Below the pieces are notes generated by a model, which saw only the letters and a list, made by a program, of their open reading frames with translations, had not been told where the DNA came from and did not search any database. A stretch of 64,000 nucleotides of DNA from a virus, in the IMG/VR virus record IMGVR_UViG_3300043543_000252, positions 1 through 64,000 of that record; one strand, given 5' to 3'. Below, in pieces: positions 36,575 to 46,400 of this stretch (position 1 is its first letter; each line of letters opens with the position of its first letter). The position numbers and the translations under genes are program-made.

Positions 36575-36772
36575 ATGGAAAGAGAACGGATTTTAAAAAT
36601 TTTAAATGATGCCAAAAAAATGTACGAAGAAGATTTAAGTGAAACATTAAATCATATAAGTAATTTACAAAAAGAATTAGAATTACAAGCCCAAAAACAT
36701 GAACAATTAAAGGGAGCTATTTATAGTATTACAAATTTAATTGAACAATTTAAAAACGAAAGTAACGAATAA
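36575..36772 (+). CDS. Small coiled-coil protein
   Basis: The 65-residue, charged and fully helical protein has a heptad-like pattern (HISNLQKELELQAQKHEQL). It follows 7 bases after the previous gene. There is no clear Shine-Dalgarno; the sequence GTGGTATAAT just upstream resembles the phage promoter, so it may be read from a nearly leaderless start. Function unknown. Confidence 0.6.
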   Translation: MERERILKILNDAKKMYEEDLSETLNHISNLQKELELQAQKHEQLKGAIYSITNLIEQFKNESNE

Positions 36773-36781
36773 GGAGGTATT

Positions 36782-37093
36782 ATGGCATTTCCATTTAATA
36801 AACCAAAAAAGCAAAAGAAAGCAAAAACTTTACAAGATAAAGTTAGAGAAATAGACCCAAATTTTGTTGATGAAGTGTTAGTGGCTACTGATGACGAGTT
36901 AAAATCTAAAATTACCACCTTAACTACTCATAAGATAGAAGTAGAAGAGGCTCAAAAGAATGACCTAGACATTGCCGATGCCAAAGAAAAGTTGAAACAA
37001 CTAAATAGTACCTATACCGAACCTTTAAAAGCATATAAATTTAAAATAAAATTTTTAATTCAGTTATTAAAAGATAGAGGTAAAGCTAGTTAA
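36782..37093 (+). CDS. Small helical protein, unknown function
   Basis: The 103-residue protein has a basic N-terminus (FNKPKKQKKAK) and a helical, acidic-basic body. It has a strong AAGGAGG site and shares one base with the RuvC-like gene. The pattern suggests a small nucleic-acid- or complex-associated protein; no family is recognised. Confidence 0.7.
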   Translation: MAFPFNKPKKQKKAKTLQDKVREIDPNFVDEVLVATDDELKSKITTLTTHKIEVEEAQKNDLDIADAKEKLKQLNSTYTEPLKAYKFKIKFLIQLLKDRGKAS

Positions 37094-37674
37094 TGAAAGT
37101 TTTGGGGTTAGATATTAGTAGTAAAACAGGTTACGCTTTAATTGATGATGGATTTTTAAAAGATAAAGGATTACTTAAATCCCCTATTGTTATAAATGTA
37201 TTAGGCGAAAATTTTGCAATCTTAGATAGAGCTTCCAAAATGGCCGATTTAATTTTTAACTTAATTAAAAATAATAAACCTGATTATATTTATATTGAGC
37301 AAACCAATGCAGGAAAATTTAGGACATCTCAAAAATTACTAGAGTTTACACATTGTGTATTACTTCAATATATTGTAAAGCATAATTTACAAGATAGAGT
37401 AAGATATGTAGATACATCTAAATGGCGTTCTAAACTCTCAATTAAATTAACTAAGGAAGAAAGAAAGCATAATAAATCGGTAAAAGAAAAAAAAGCGCGA
37501 GGTAAAATTACTACTAAACATTTATCTGTTAAATGGGCTAATAAAACTTATAATTTAAATTTAAAAATTAAAGATAACGATATAGCCGATGCAATAGCTA
37601 TTGCTACATTTGGATACCAAACATCTCAAACTTTTCAAGCCGCTAATTTCTTAAAAAGTGATAATATATTATAA
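37093..37674 (+). CDS. RuvC-like Holliday junction resolvase
   Basis: The 193-residue protein has the RNase H-fold RuvC core: LGLDISSKTGYAL (D7), YIYIEQTN (E69) and DNDIADAIAIA (D164 and D167 candidates). A Lys-rich segment (KEERKHNKSVKEKKARGK, about 134-151) precedes the last motif. It should resolve recombination junctions before packaging. It sits between small operon genes and the ribonucleotide reductase. Confidence 0.82.
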   Translation: MKVLGLDISSKTGYALIDDGFLKDKGLLKSPIVINVLGENFAILDRASKMADLIFNLIKNNKPDYIYIEQTNAGKFRTSQKLLEFTHCVLLQYIVKHNLQDRVRYVDTSKWRSKLSIKLTKEERKHNKSVKEKKARGKITTKHLSVKWANKTYNLNLKIKDNDIADAIAIATFGYQTSQTFQAANFLKSDNIL

Positions 37675-37697
37675 ACCACAACAAAGGAGGATACATC

Positions 37698-39668
37698 ATG
37701 TTCCATAATGATGCTAATGAATTTGTCTTTATTAGAACGTACGCAAGGTACTTACCAGAGCAAAACCGCAGAGAAACTTGGGTTGAAACCGTAGAAAGAT
37801 ATGTAAATTTTATAACAAAACATAGAGGCAAGGTAGTGCCTCCAAAAGTTTTAAGAAAGATTAAAGAAAAAATCTTAAAATTTGATGTAATGCCTTCAAT
37901 GAGGTTTTTATGGACAGCAGGCCCCACTGCTGAAAGAGATAATACTGTAATTTATAATTGTTCGTTTGTAGCTATAGATAGCGTAGATTCATTTGCAGAA
38001 GCTTTATTTATCTTAATGTGCGGAACTGGTGTTGGCTTTAGTGTTCAAAAAAAATATATTGAAAAGCTACCCACCGTACCAACGGAAATAAAAATTTCAG
38101 ATGTTACTTATGTAGTAGATGATTCAAAAGAAGGCTGGGCAAACTCAGTAAAAGAATTGATAAATAGTTTATATAATGGTTATGATATTAACATGGATTA
38201 TAGCCAATTAAGACCAGAAGGCGCACCTTTAAAGACAATGGGTGGTAGAGCATCAGGCCCTGCCCCTTTAATTGCGCTGCATAATTTTATTAAAGAAACT
38301 TTTAAAGCCGCTAGAGGTCGTAAACTCAATGAATTAGAAGTGCACGATATTATTTGTCAAATTGGTGAAGCGGTAGTAGTAGGAGGTGTTAGACGTTCTT
38401 CAGAAATTTCATTATCTGATTTAGATAGTGAACTATTACGAAATGCTAAAGTTGGGAATTTCCCTGTTAGAAGATATTTAGCTAATAATTCAGCCGTTTA
38501 CGAAACCAAACCTAATTCTATGGAGTTTTTAAAAGAATGGAGCGCATTAGCTCTATCAGGTACTGGCGAACGTGGAATTTTTAATCTTGAGTCTGCTAAA
38601 AAACGCTCCCCTTCAAGACGTAATGCGGATTTGATTGTAGGTACAAACCCTTGCGGTGAGATTTTGTTAAGAGATAAACAATTTTGTAATTTATCGGAAA
38701 TTGTTGTTAGGCCTACCGATGATTTAGATGATTTATTAGAAAAAGTAGAAACAGCAGTTTGGATGGGCGCAATTCAGAGTACATTTACTTATTTCCCTTA
38801 TTTGAGACCAGAATGGCAAAAAAATTGTGAAGAAGAAAGACTACTTGGTGTTTCAATTACAGGCCAGATGGATGCACCACATTTATTAACTCCAGAGGCA
38901 TTAAAAGCTATGAAAGCTAAGGCAATTAAGGTTGCTAAAAAAGCAGCGCAAATCTTAAAGATAAATGTACCAGCGGCAATTACTTGTGTAAAACCATCTG
39001 GTACCGTTTCTCAAGTAGTTGAGTCATCGTCAGGTATGCATCCTCGTTTTTCAAGGTATTATTTAAGACGTTATCGTATTAGTGCAACAGACCCTCTCTG
39101 TAAACTAATGCAATCTCAGGAAGTTCCTTTAAGTCCAGAAAATGGGCAAACAGAAAAAGCATGGAAAGAAGCGGAAAAGATTTATCAAGAAACAAATTCT
39201 GAAGTAGCAGCAAGAGCTGTATGTTCAATCTATCAAACAAACCAAAAATGGAGTCCAGATAAAGTTAAGACATGGGTAGTAGCTTTCCCATTTAAATCTC
39301 CAGAAGGTTCTTTAGTTGCCGACGAATTAAGTGCGATTGAACAATTAGAATGGTATAAGAAACTCCAAATGTATTGGTGTGAACATAACACTTCTGTTAC
39401 TATTTATGTTAAGCCAGATGAGTGGGTAGAAGTAGGCAATTGGGTGTACAATAATTGGGAATATGTCGGTGGGGTATCATTCTTACCTTATTCAGACCAC
39501 AAATACGAGCAAGCGCCTTATGAGGCTATAACTAAAGAAAAGTACGAAGCATTAGTTGCTAAAATGAAAAAAATTGATTATTCTCAATTATATAAGTTTG
39601 AACAAGGCGATAACACTGAAGGCGCAAAAAGCTATGCGTGTTTATCAGGGGTATGCGAGTTGATTTAA
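37698..39668 (+). CDS. nrdJ: Class II (B12-dependent) ribonucleotide reductase
   Basis: The 656-residue protein has the monomeric RTPR-type architecture: SMRFLWTAGP and NTVIYNCSFVAI near the N-terminus, GTGVGFSVQ, GVRRSSEISL, the active site TNPCGEILL followed by QFCNLSEIV, and a C-terminal cysteine pair YACLSGVCELI that would re-reduce the active site. It makes deoxynucleotides with adenosylcobalamin, without oxygen, so the host must make or import cobalamin. The start has AAAGGAGG. The thioredoxin-like protein at 62458 could supply electrons, but that is inference. Confidence 0.92.
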   Translation: MFHNDANEFVFIRTYARYLPEQNRRETWVETVERYVNFITKHRGKVVPPKVLRKIKEKILKFDVMPSMRFLWTAGPTAERDNTVIYNCSFVAIDSVDSFAEALFILMCGTGVGFSVQKKYIEKLPTVPTEIKISDVTYVVDDSKEGWANSVKELINSLYNGYDINMDYSQLRPEGAPLKTMGGRASGPAPLIALHNFIKETFKAARGRKLNELEVHDIICQIGEAVVVGGVRRSSEISLSDLDSELLRNAKVGNFPVRRYLANNSAVYETKPNSMEFLKEWSALALSGTGERGIFNLESAKKRSPSRRNADLIVGTNPCGEILLRDKQFCNLSEIVVRPTDDLDDLLEKVETAVWMGAIQSTFTYFPYLRPEWQKNCEEERLLGVSITGQMDAPHLLTPEALKAMKAKAIKVAKKAAQILKINVPAAITCVKPSGTVSQVVESSSGMHPRFSRYYLRRYRISATDPLCKLMQSQEVPLSPENGQTEKAWKEAEKIYQETNSEVAARAVCSIYQTNQKWSPDKVKTWVVAFPFKSPEGSLVADELSAIEQLEWYKKLQMYWCEHNTSVTIYVKPDEWVEVGNWVYNNWEYVGGVSFLPYSDHKYEQAPYEAITKEKYEALVAKMKKIDYSQLYKFEQGDNTEGAKSYACLSGVCELI

Positions 39669-39688
39669 AAATGTATTATAATTTAATG

Positions 39689-39704
39689 AAATTGTAGTAT
39701 TATT
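39689..39704 (+). promoter_or_regulatory. Phage-type promoter, AAATTGTAGTATTATT
   Basis: A good match to the recurrent motif lies in the 88-base gap after the reductase gene, 53 bases before the 39757 start. It probably drives the 39757-42460 run. Confidence 0.6.
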
Positions 39705-39756
39705 TAAATAAATACTTCTTTGTGATTGCTGCGCTGAATTTTAAGGAGTGTAAAGT

Positions 39757-40578
39757 ATGAGTATTAACAATAATTTTTTAAATAACCAAAATGACGATGA
39801 CAGTCAATTTAATCAATTTTTTCAAGAGAATCAATATAACCAAAATGAAACAATAGATGATATTGTAGAAGATAGTTTACAAGAAACAATGGTTTTAAGT
39901 GAAGCGGTCAAAAGGATTGAGCAAGCGAAACTTTATGAGACTTTCTTAAAACACAAGCTTTTTGCTGAAGGTTCAGCACGACCTGAAATTATCCAAATTG
40001 TAGAAACTGAGTTAAAGCAGTTTATTTTATCTCGATTAGAAATTTTACTAGGTATAAAACCCGAAAAACCGACACCTAATCAGCAAGTGCAATCTATTTT
40101 TACAGATGAGGAAATAAACGCATTAAAGCAATTGGCTGGTAGAGTGTTACAAAAAACCACTCAGCCCACTATCAATCCTGTACAAAATTCAGCACCTCAA
40201 AATATCTCTTTAGAACCTCAAATAAAACCTACTATCAATCCAGTACAAGCTACACAACCAGTTATAAATAAAATCCCAACGCAGAATAATACTCCTAAAC
40301 CTCAACTTAAAAAACAAGCTGTACCAAAAAACACTAACGCCTCTAAGCGTCGGTCTAATAATGTATCACAAGTAATTGTTGAGACTACTGATGGACAGCA
40401 AATACCTATAAACCAAGATTACTCACAAGTTTCGTTGAATAATAAATCTATGACTCCAGCGGATTTGGAAGCGGCAATGGCCTTACAAGCGCAAAAAGAA
40501 GTGAACAATATACTAAGTGGTAATTCAACGGTTGGTCAGCAATTATTACAAAATTTAATAAAAAATGGAGGACAATAA
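39757..40578 (+). CDS. Unrecognised Asn/Gln/Pro-rich protein
   Basis: The 273-residue protein has an Asn/Gln/Asp-rich disordered N-terminus, a helical domain around 45-135, then a Pro/Thr/Gln/Asn-rich linker with a repeated PTINPVQ word, and a helical C-terminus. No family recognised. It is the first gene after a promoter and abuts the next gene without a gap. A multi-domain adaptor in replication or head assembly is possible. Confidence 0.7.
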   Translation: MSINNNFLNNQNDDDSQFNQFFQENQYNQNETIDDIVEDSLQETMVLSEAVKRIEQAKLYETFLKHKLFAEGSARPEIIQIVETELKQFILSRLEILLGIKPEKPTPNQQVQSIFTDEEINALKQLAGRVLQKTTQPTINPVQNSAPQNISLEPQIKPTINPVQATQPVINKIPTQNNTPKPQLKKQAVPKNTNASKRRSNNVSQVIVETTDGQQIPINQDYSQVSLNNKSMTPADLEAAMALQAQKEVNNILSGNSTVGQQLLQNLIKNGGQ

Positions 40579-41193
40579 ATGTCAACGTTAAATAAAGTAA
40601 TTGAAATAGAAAACACAGTGAAAACCTTAAAAGAAGAAAATTTGCAGTTAAAAAGAGCGGTGGAAACTCTTTCTCAAAACATTATAAGATTGTATAATGC
40701 AATAGATGCAAGTTCTAATAGTATAAGTACTGTACATCGTACTTTAGTTTCGATAGTACAAGCAATTGGTAACTCTACGAATACTGATATTAAAAGCATT
40801 TTAAAAGATGCTAATAGAGTTATGCGTCAGGCAGATGATGAGGATAGTAAATCAAAAATAGAACAATTAAAAGCACTAAAATTGATTGAAACATCCTCTA
40901 GTATTACTGATAAATCATTAGTTGTAGCTGAAGTGGTAGATAAGGATAGCGGAGAAACTTTATATTCTTATGCGGTATTAGAAATTGGTCCTATGGAAAA
41001 CAACGAAAAATTTTCTAATTTAGTGAAATTATTAAAAGAACATGATTTAGCAAGTAACACTCCTCTTGAGGTTGACGCTGCCGCTTTTAATAGTTCTGAT
41101 GGTCGTTCTACCCTACTTCTTAAAATAAAAGAAGTTTATAATATAAAAGATAATATAAACATACAAGGTGATACTTTAACTCAAAAACAATAA
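40579..41193 (+). CDS. Unrecognised coiled-coil protein
   Basis: The 204-residue protein has an N-terminal coiled coil (VKTLKEENLQLKRAVETLSQ) followed by helical and mixed sequence with a beta-rich centre (LVVAEVVDKDSGETLYSYAV). It directly follows the 39757 gene with AATGGAGG as ribosome site. Function unknown; the pair may act together. Confidence 0.7.
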   Translation: MSTLNKVIEIENTVKTLKEENLQLKRAVETLSQNIIRLYNAIDASSNSISTVHRTLVSIVQAIGNSTNTDIKSILKDANRVMRQADDEDSKSKIEQLKALKLIETSSSITDKSLVVAEVVDKDSGETLYSYAVLEIGPMENNEKFSNLVKLLKEHDLASNTPLEVDAAAFNSSDGRSTLLLKIKEVYNIKDNINIQGDTLTQKQ

Positions 41194-41209
41194 CTTTAAG
41201 TAATAATTT

Positions 41210-42460
41210 ATGGAAAATGGTTTTGACTTATTACAATTAGTAATAGAGGATTTTACTAACGTTTCTAAACGTATTGATACACCTGTCGTTCAGATGACTT
41301 TTGGTGATTATGTACGTGGTGGCGGCAAATACTCTCAGTCAATTATATCAAGGGTTGGCGGCTTAAAAACTATTAAGTCCGTATTATTTTCGAACAAAGA
41401 CCCGTCTGACTTAGCAGTATTTCAGGAATTAAGACGTATCAATCGGGAAAACTTAAAGTTAGAACGCACTTTAGGCACAACTGAACTGTTTTTCACTAAA
41501 TTAAAAAATTCAATAGGTGAATTGCCTATTGTGAAGATTAAACCTTACAATACTAAAAAAAAGCATAAGAAAATTTCTAGAACGTTAAATTTGGTGCTTT
41601 CTGACTTACATTTTGGTTCAGATTTAAATATAAAAGAGCATGGTCATAATTATGGTAAAGTTGAAGAAGCTAGGGCTTTAGCGGCTGTAATTAAAAATGT
41701 TTTAGAGTATAAGTTACAATATAGAGATGAAACCGAATTAGTTATTAACATTTTGGGCGATATTATTCAAAACGAATTACATGGCAGAACTTCTGCGGAT
41801 TTATTACACTCGCAGACTTGTCGTGCTATTTGGTTACTTACTCATGCAATAGGTTTATGCGCTCAGTCTTTCAGGAAAGTAACTGTTAATATGGTTACAG
41901 GAAATCATGGTAGGGATATGTTTATACATCAAAATAGAGCTAATAGCTTAAAATTTAATTCTATAGAAACGACTATTTATTATGCAATAAAAAATGCTTT
42001 TAGAAATGTGCTTAATGTAACTTTTAACCAGCCACTATCTGCATGGATTACTTATGAAGCGCAAGGTCATAAAATGTACGCAACGCATGGAGATACTCAC
42101 TTAAATCCGGGCAATCCGGGAAAGTCTGTCGATATTGACCGAGTACAAAATAATATAAATAAAATTAACGCATCGTTAAAAGATACAGATGAATATAAAG
42201 TATTTATTTGTGGGCATGTACATTTACCTTTAGTTACTAACTTGCCTAATGGTGCTTATTTGGTGATAAACGGAGCTTTAACCCCACCAGATAGTTATGC
42301 TCAAAGCTTAAATATTTTAGAGTCAAAACAAGTGCAAGTTTTATTTGAAACTACTTCAGAATATCCTGTGGGAGATTTTAGGTTTATAGACGCTTCACAA
42401 TCTTATAATAATCCTGAATTAGATAAGATTATACCCCCATTTAAAGATATTGATTTTTAA
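41210..42460 (+). CDS. Calcineurin-like metallophosphoesterase
   Basis: The 416-residue protein has metallophosphoesterase motifs LVLSDLHFGSD, INILGDIIQNE, MVTGNHGRD, MYATHGDTH and FICGHVHLP. The N-terminal 120 residues are a separate basic, helical region. The lack of an SbcD-type C-terminus and presence of a true SbcD elsewhere suggest another substrate, perhaps a nucleotide or DNA 3' phosphate. No strong Shine-Dalgarno precedes the ATG. Confidence 0.85.
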   Translation: MENGFDLLQLVIEDFTNVSKRIDTPVVQMTFGDYVRGGGKYSQSIISRVGGLKTIKSVLFSNKDPSDLAVFQELRRINRENLKLERTLGTTELFFTKLKNSIGELPIVKIKPYNTKKKHKKISRTLNLVLSDLHFGSDLNIKEHGHNYGKVEEARALAAVIKNVLEYKLQYRDETELVINILGDIIQNELHGRTSADLLHSQTCRAIWLLTHAIGLCAQSFRKVTVNMVTGNHGRDMFIHQNRANSLKFNSIETTIYYAIKNAFRNVLNVTFNQPLSAWITYEAQGHKMYATHGDTHLNPGNPGKSVDIDRVQNNINKINASLKDTDEYKVFICGHVHLPLVTNLPNGAYLVINGALTPPDSYAQSLNILESKQVQVLFETTSEYPVGDFRFIDASQSYNNPELDKIIPPFKDIDF

Positions 42461-42463
42461 ATA

Positions 42464-42480
42464 AAATCGTAGTATATTAT
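42464..42480 (+). promoter_or_regulatory. Phage-type promoter, AAATCGTAGTATATTAT
   Basis: The TAGTAT core ends 13 bases before the 42489 start codon, and there is no Shine-Dalgarno between them. If TAGTAT is the -10 element, the 5' leader would be only a few bases. Confidence 0.6.
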
Positions 42481-42488
42481 ATTTAAGT

Positions 42489-42821
42489 ATGTCCAGAACT
42501 TACGGCGATAGAAAAGACTTTGGTGATAAACTTGTAATTTTAAAGAAAAAGGTTAAATTTCTTGAGCGAGAAAATGCAAGGCTTCGCAAGGAATTAGCTA
42601 AACTGACTAGTTTTTTGCAAAATCAAACGGCGCAAGAAAATCCTGAAAATAATAAAAAAACTAAAAAAATGCATATTATACCGCAAGAAAAACGTAAACA
42701 ATGCTCTCATTGTAACTCTTTGAATGTGTCTGAAATGACACTTGAAACTAGAGGTGGTATTCGTAATTATGTGGTATGTTTAGATTGTAGTAAACGAACT
42801 TTAGTGAAGGATCGTGAATGA
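42489..42821 (+). CDS. Coiled-coil plus zinc-ribbon protein
   Basis: The 110-residue protein has an N-terminal coiled coil (LKKKVKFLERENARLRKEL) and a C-terminal zinc ribbon: QCSHCNSL, 20 residues, CLDCSKRT. This resembles small DNA-binding or transcription adaptor proteins. It overlaps the next gene by ATGA and seems to be read from a nearly leaderless mRNA. Confidence 0.75.
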   Translation: MSRTYGDRKDFGDKLVILKKKVKFLERENARLRKELAKLTSFLQNQTAQENPENNKKTKKMHIIPQEKRKQCSHCNSLNVSEMTLETRGGIRNYVVCLDCSKRTLVKDRE

Positions 42822-43204
42822 GTTTAAAATTTTGGTTACCAAAAGATAATAAATATGTTTTAGCCTTAGAGGTTAAGATTGCGGCGGCTGAAGAGCAAAT
42901 CCGTAAAATTGAAAAGGATAAATATGTCGCCGTTTTTAATCGTAATCAGGCTCAGGAAAGATTAAAAGAAGTTATCTCTTGTTTAAATAATTTAAAATCT
43001 AAAGAGACAAAAATTGTTAGCCTTGCTGAGTATCAAAAACTTTTGCATGAAAAGAGTAAGTATTATGCAGATTATGTATATCAATGCGATTTAATTGAGA
43101 ACTTGGAAATGCAAATTTACCACGAAAAAAGAACTATACAAGAATTAGAATTAGAAATAGAAAAAGTAAGAACTAAGATACTAAAATATGAAAAAAAGTC
43201 GTAA
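42818..43204 (+). CDS. Coiled-coil protein
   Basis: The 128-residue protein is almost entirely helical with long heptad stretches (KIAAAEEQIRKIEKDKY; TIQELELEIEKVRTKIL). It overlaps the genes on both sides, by 4 and 17 bases. It may bridge the zinc-ribbon protein and the sigma region-4-like protein, but only the gene order suggests this. Confidence 0.68.
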   Translation: MSLKFWLPKDNKYVLALEVKIAAAEEQIRKIEKDKYVAVFNRNQAQERLKEVISCLNNLKSKETKIVSLAEYQKLLHEKSKYYADYVYQCDLIENLEMQIYHEKRTIQELELEIEKVRTKILKYEKKS

Positions 43205-43409
43205 TCCGAAATTAGACACTGATATTGATTATATTGAGTGTCGTAAATACAAAAATTCTCTAAGATTATTCTTGGAACATCACCCTGATGGTGTATCATT
43301 TACCGTCATTGCTCGTCTATTACAACTTCCTATTTCTGAAGTTGAAAATATTTATAATTCTGCTATACTAAAATTAAAGGAAAGTTTAAGGTCGGATGAA
43401 GAAATTTAA
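43188..43409 (+). CDS. Sigma region-4-like helix-turn-helix mini-protein
   Basis: The 73-residue protein matches the plan of sigma-70 region 4: a helix ending FLEHHPDG, then SFTVIARLLQLPISEVENIY and NSAILKLKESLRS. This parallels the region 4.2 pattern of EIAxxLgxSxxxVxxixxxAlxKLRxxL. It has no region 2. The sigma-like protein at 25327 ends just where this part should begin, so the two may form a split factor, comparable in principle to T4 gp55 and gp33. A SinR-like or other small HTH regulator is the alternative. It overlaps the DnaE gene by 14 bases. Confidence 0.6.
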   Translation: MKKSRNPKLDTDIDYIECRKYKNSLRLFLEHHPDGVSFTVIARLLQLPISEVENIYNSAILKLKESLRSDEEI

Positions 43410-46400
43410 ACAGCTAATTAACCCGCATAGTCATAGTGATTATTCACTTGATGGTGCGGCTACAGTTGCTCAAATTATTAAACGCAATATAGAGCTTGGA
43501 GCTTCGTACGTTTGCATTACTGAGCACGGCAATATGAACTCGGCAATGGAGCTCTACAAAAATATTTATGATAAAAAAATCGTTGGTGATGTAAATGCAA
43601 AGCCAATTCTAGGTATTGAAGCTTACATGGAAAATCCTTTTTTGGATTATTATATTGCAGCTTATAAAAAAGCTTATCAATTTGGACAATTAAAGCTTAA
43701 AAGTAAAAGCCCTGATAAAATTGAACAAGAAATTATAAATAAAGCAAGGCATGTATCTTATACGCATTTAACAATTCACTTTAAAGATGAAGAGGCTTAC
43801 TTATATTTTTGCAAACTTTCTCCAAAAATGTGGGATAGAGCTTTAAAAAAATATGATGAGTTAAAGCCGATTATTTTATTTGACGAGCTAAAACCAATTG
43901 CAAAGCATATCACTATAACATCCTCTTGCATGAAAGGTCCTGTACAACAATTTTTAATGCCTAGTCGTGATGGTATTATACAGCCTAATCCTGATTTAGC
44001 TGAAAAAATGTATTGTATGCTTAGAGACCTAGTAGGTCCAGATGATTTTTTTGTAGAGATTTTTCCGCATAAAGTTACTCATGAATGGCAAAAACCGCAA
44101 TTGGATAATGATACTAAAAGAATTATAAAAAATGGTTACTTTAAACAAAATGAATGTACTTGTCATTTTCCAGATGGAGATTTACAAAAACCTTTAAATC
44201 AATTTGTCTTAGGATTAGCTAATAAATATAAAGATAAAGTGTTAATTTCTTTGGACAGCCACTTTGCTACTCCTAATCAAAAAGTAATACAAGATGCAAA
44301 ACTTGGTAACGGTTTAGAAGCATGGAAATTTTATGAGTCTTATCATATTTTTAGTTCTGATGAAGCGGCGGCTAGACTTAAAAGTACATTAAATGTTAGT
44401 GATAGAGATATTGAAGAGTGGATTGATAATTCGTATTACTGGGCTGAAAAGTTTAAAGATTTTAAGTTAACTACTTCTAAAGAGAGATGGATTTTAAAAA
44501 ATAGTGCAGATGAATTTTTTAGCCGTTTAAAAACTACCATTGAAAAGTATGGTCGAATGGATTGGAACAATCCTGAAATGGTAGAAAGATTAAAATATGA
44601 AATTAAAGTTTTAGCTCATAATGGTAAAATCAACTTACTTTCGTACTTTGAAATAGTTGAGGATATTGCAAATTTTTGTAAAGCTAATGATATTCTAATC
44701 AATGTGCGTGGTAGTGCGGCTGGATGTTTATTATTATACGTTATTGGTGTGAGTTCTATTAACCCTTTAAAACATGGACTGTCATTTGAAAGATTTTTAA
44801 CTGAAGGTCGTATTAAGGCTAATACTCTACCCGATGTTGATATTGATGTGTCGGATAGAGATGCAGTCATTAAATACTTAGAAGAAAAATATGGGGATAG
44901 GGTTTGCAGACTTTCAACTGATATACTTTTAAAATTAAAATCGGCTATTAAAGATGCAGAAAGAGCTTTCTTAGGATTTGTAAGACCTGAAACCGAAAAA
45001 ATGTGTACAAAGTTACCTAATACGCCACAAGGTGTAGAAGATAGAAAATTTTTATTTGGTTATACAGATGATAACGGAGACCATCATGTAGGTATTTTTG
45101 AAACTTCTGTAGAATTACAAGAATACGCCAAAAGAAACCCTGAATTATGGCAAGTAATTACTGAGATGCTTGGTATTCAAAGGAATAAATCCACTCATGC
45201 TTGCGGTTTAATTATTACAGATAAACCTGTATATGAATATATGCCTGTCATTAAAGTAAATAAAGACTGGGCTACAGGTTTTTCTCCTAAATCAGTAGAA
45301 ATGGCAGGTGGAGTAAAATATGATATTCTAGGAGTAAATACTCTACGGGATATTCAAGAATGCTTAAAATCTATTAAAAAACGATTTGGTATTGCATTAG
45401 ATGTTTGGAATTTACCGTATGATGAAAAAGTTTTTGAAGCATTTGGTCGAGGAGATACAGTGTCGGTATTCCAATTTGATACGGTAACAGTAAGACCATT
45501 TGTTACAGCAATTAAACCAAAAAGTATTGATGACTTGGCAGCTATTACAGCTCTATGCCGTCCCGGTACTTTAGATGCGCCATCAGATGAGCCTAATGTT
45601 ACACTTGCACAAGCCTATATACACAGAGCTAAAGGTAAGCCTATTAAATATATTCATCCAGACTTAGAGCCAATTCTTAAAGAAACAATGGGTATTCAAT
45701 TATACCAAGAGCAGACGTTGAGGATTTATCGTGATATTGGCGGTTTTACATATGAAGAAGCAGAAACTGTACGTCGTGGTATTGGTAAGAAAGACGAAGC
45801 AATCCTTGCTGAATCAACTAAGAGATTAAAAGAGTCTTGTCTTAAAAAGGGTTGGACAGAAGAGCAAGTTAATCTTTTAATCGAACAAATCATGGCATCT
45901 GCTCGTTATTCATTTAATAAGTCTCACGCAGTATCTTATGCTTATGTGTCATATATTTGTATGTGGCTTAAAATAAACTATCCATTAGATTGGTGGCTTG
46001 CGATTTTGACTAATAGCTCTAAAGATGAAATTGCTAGTAAGTTTTGGCGTGAAGTGCAAGATTATGTTGTTTTGCCTGATATTAACAATTCAGAAGCAAA
46101 TTGGACTATTTTAGGTGATAAAATTATAGCACCAATTCCAATTATTATAGGAATTGGACCAAAAACTTACGAGTCTTTAATTGCAGGTAAACCATATAAG
46201 GATTTAAGAGCTTTTGTCGAATATCATTTTGGTCCTAATAATCAGTCAGCGGTAAATAGTGGGGCAGTAAGAAAACTTGTTACGGCTGGTGTAATGGATT
46301 CTTTATTTGATAAAAATTTGAATATCACAGAAAAGTTACAACTATTTGAAAAAATTAAAGCAGAAGTAAAAGATACGACTAAAGTTGAAGCAATCCCAGA

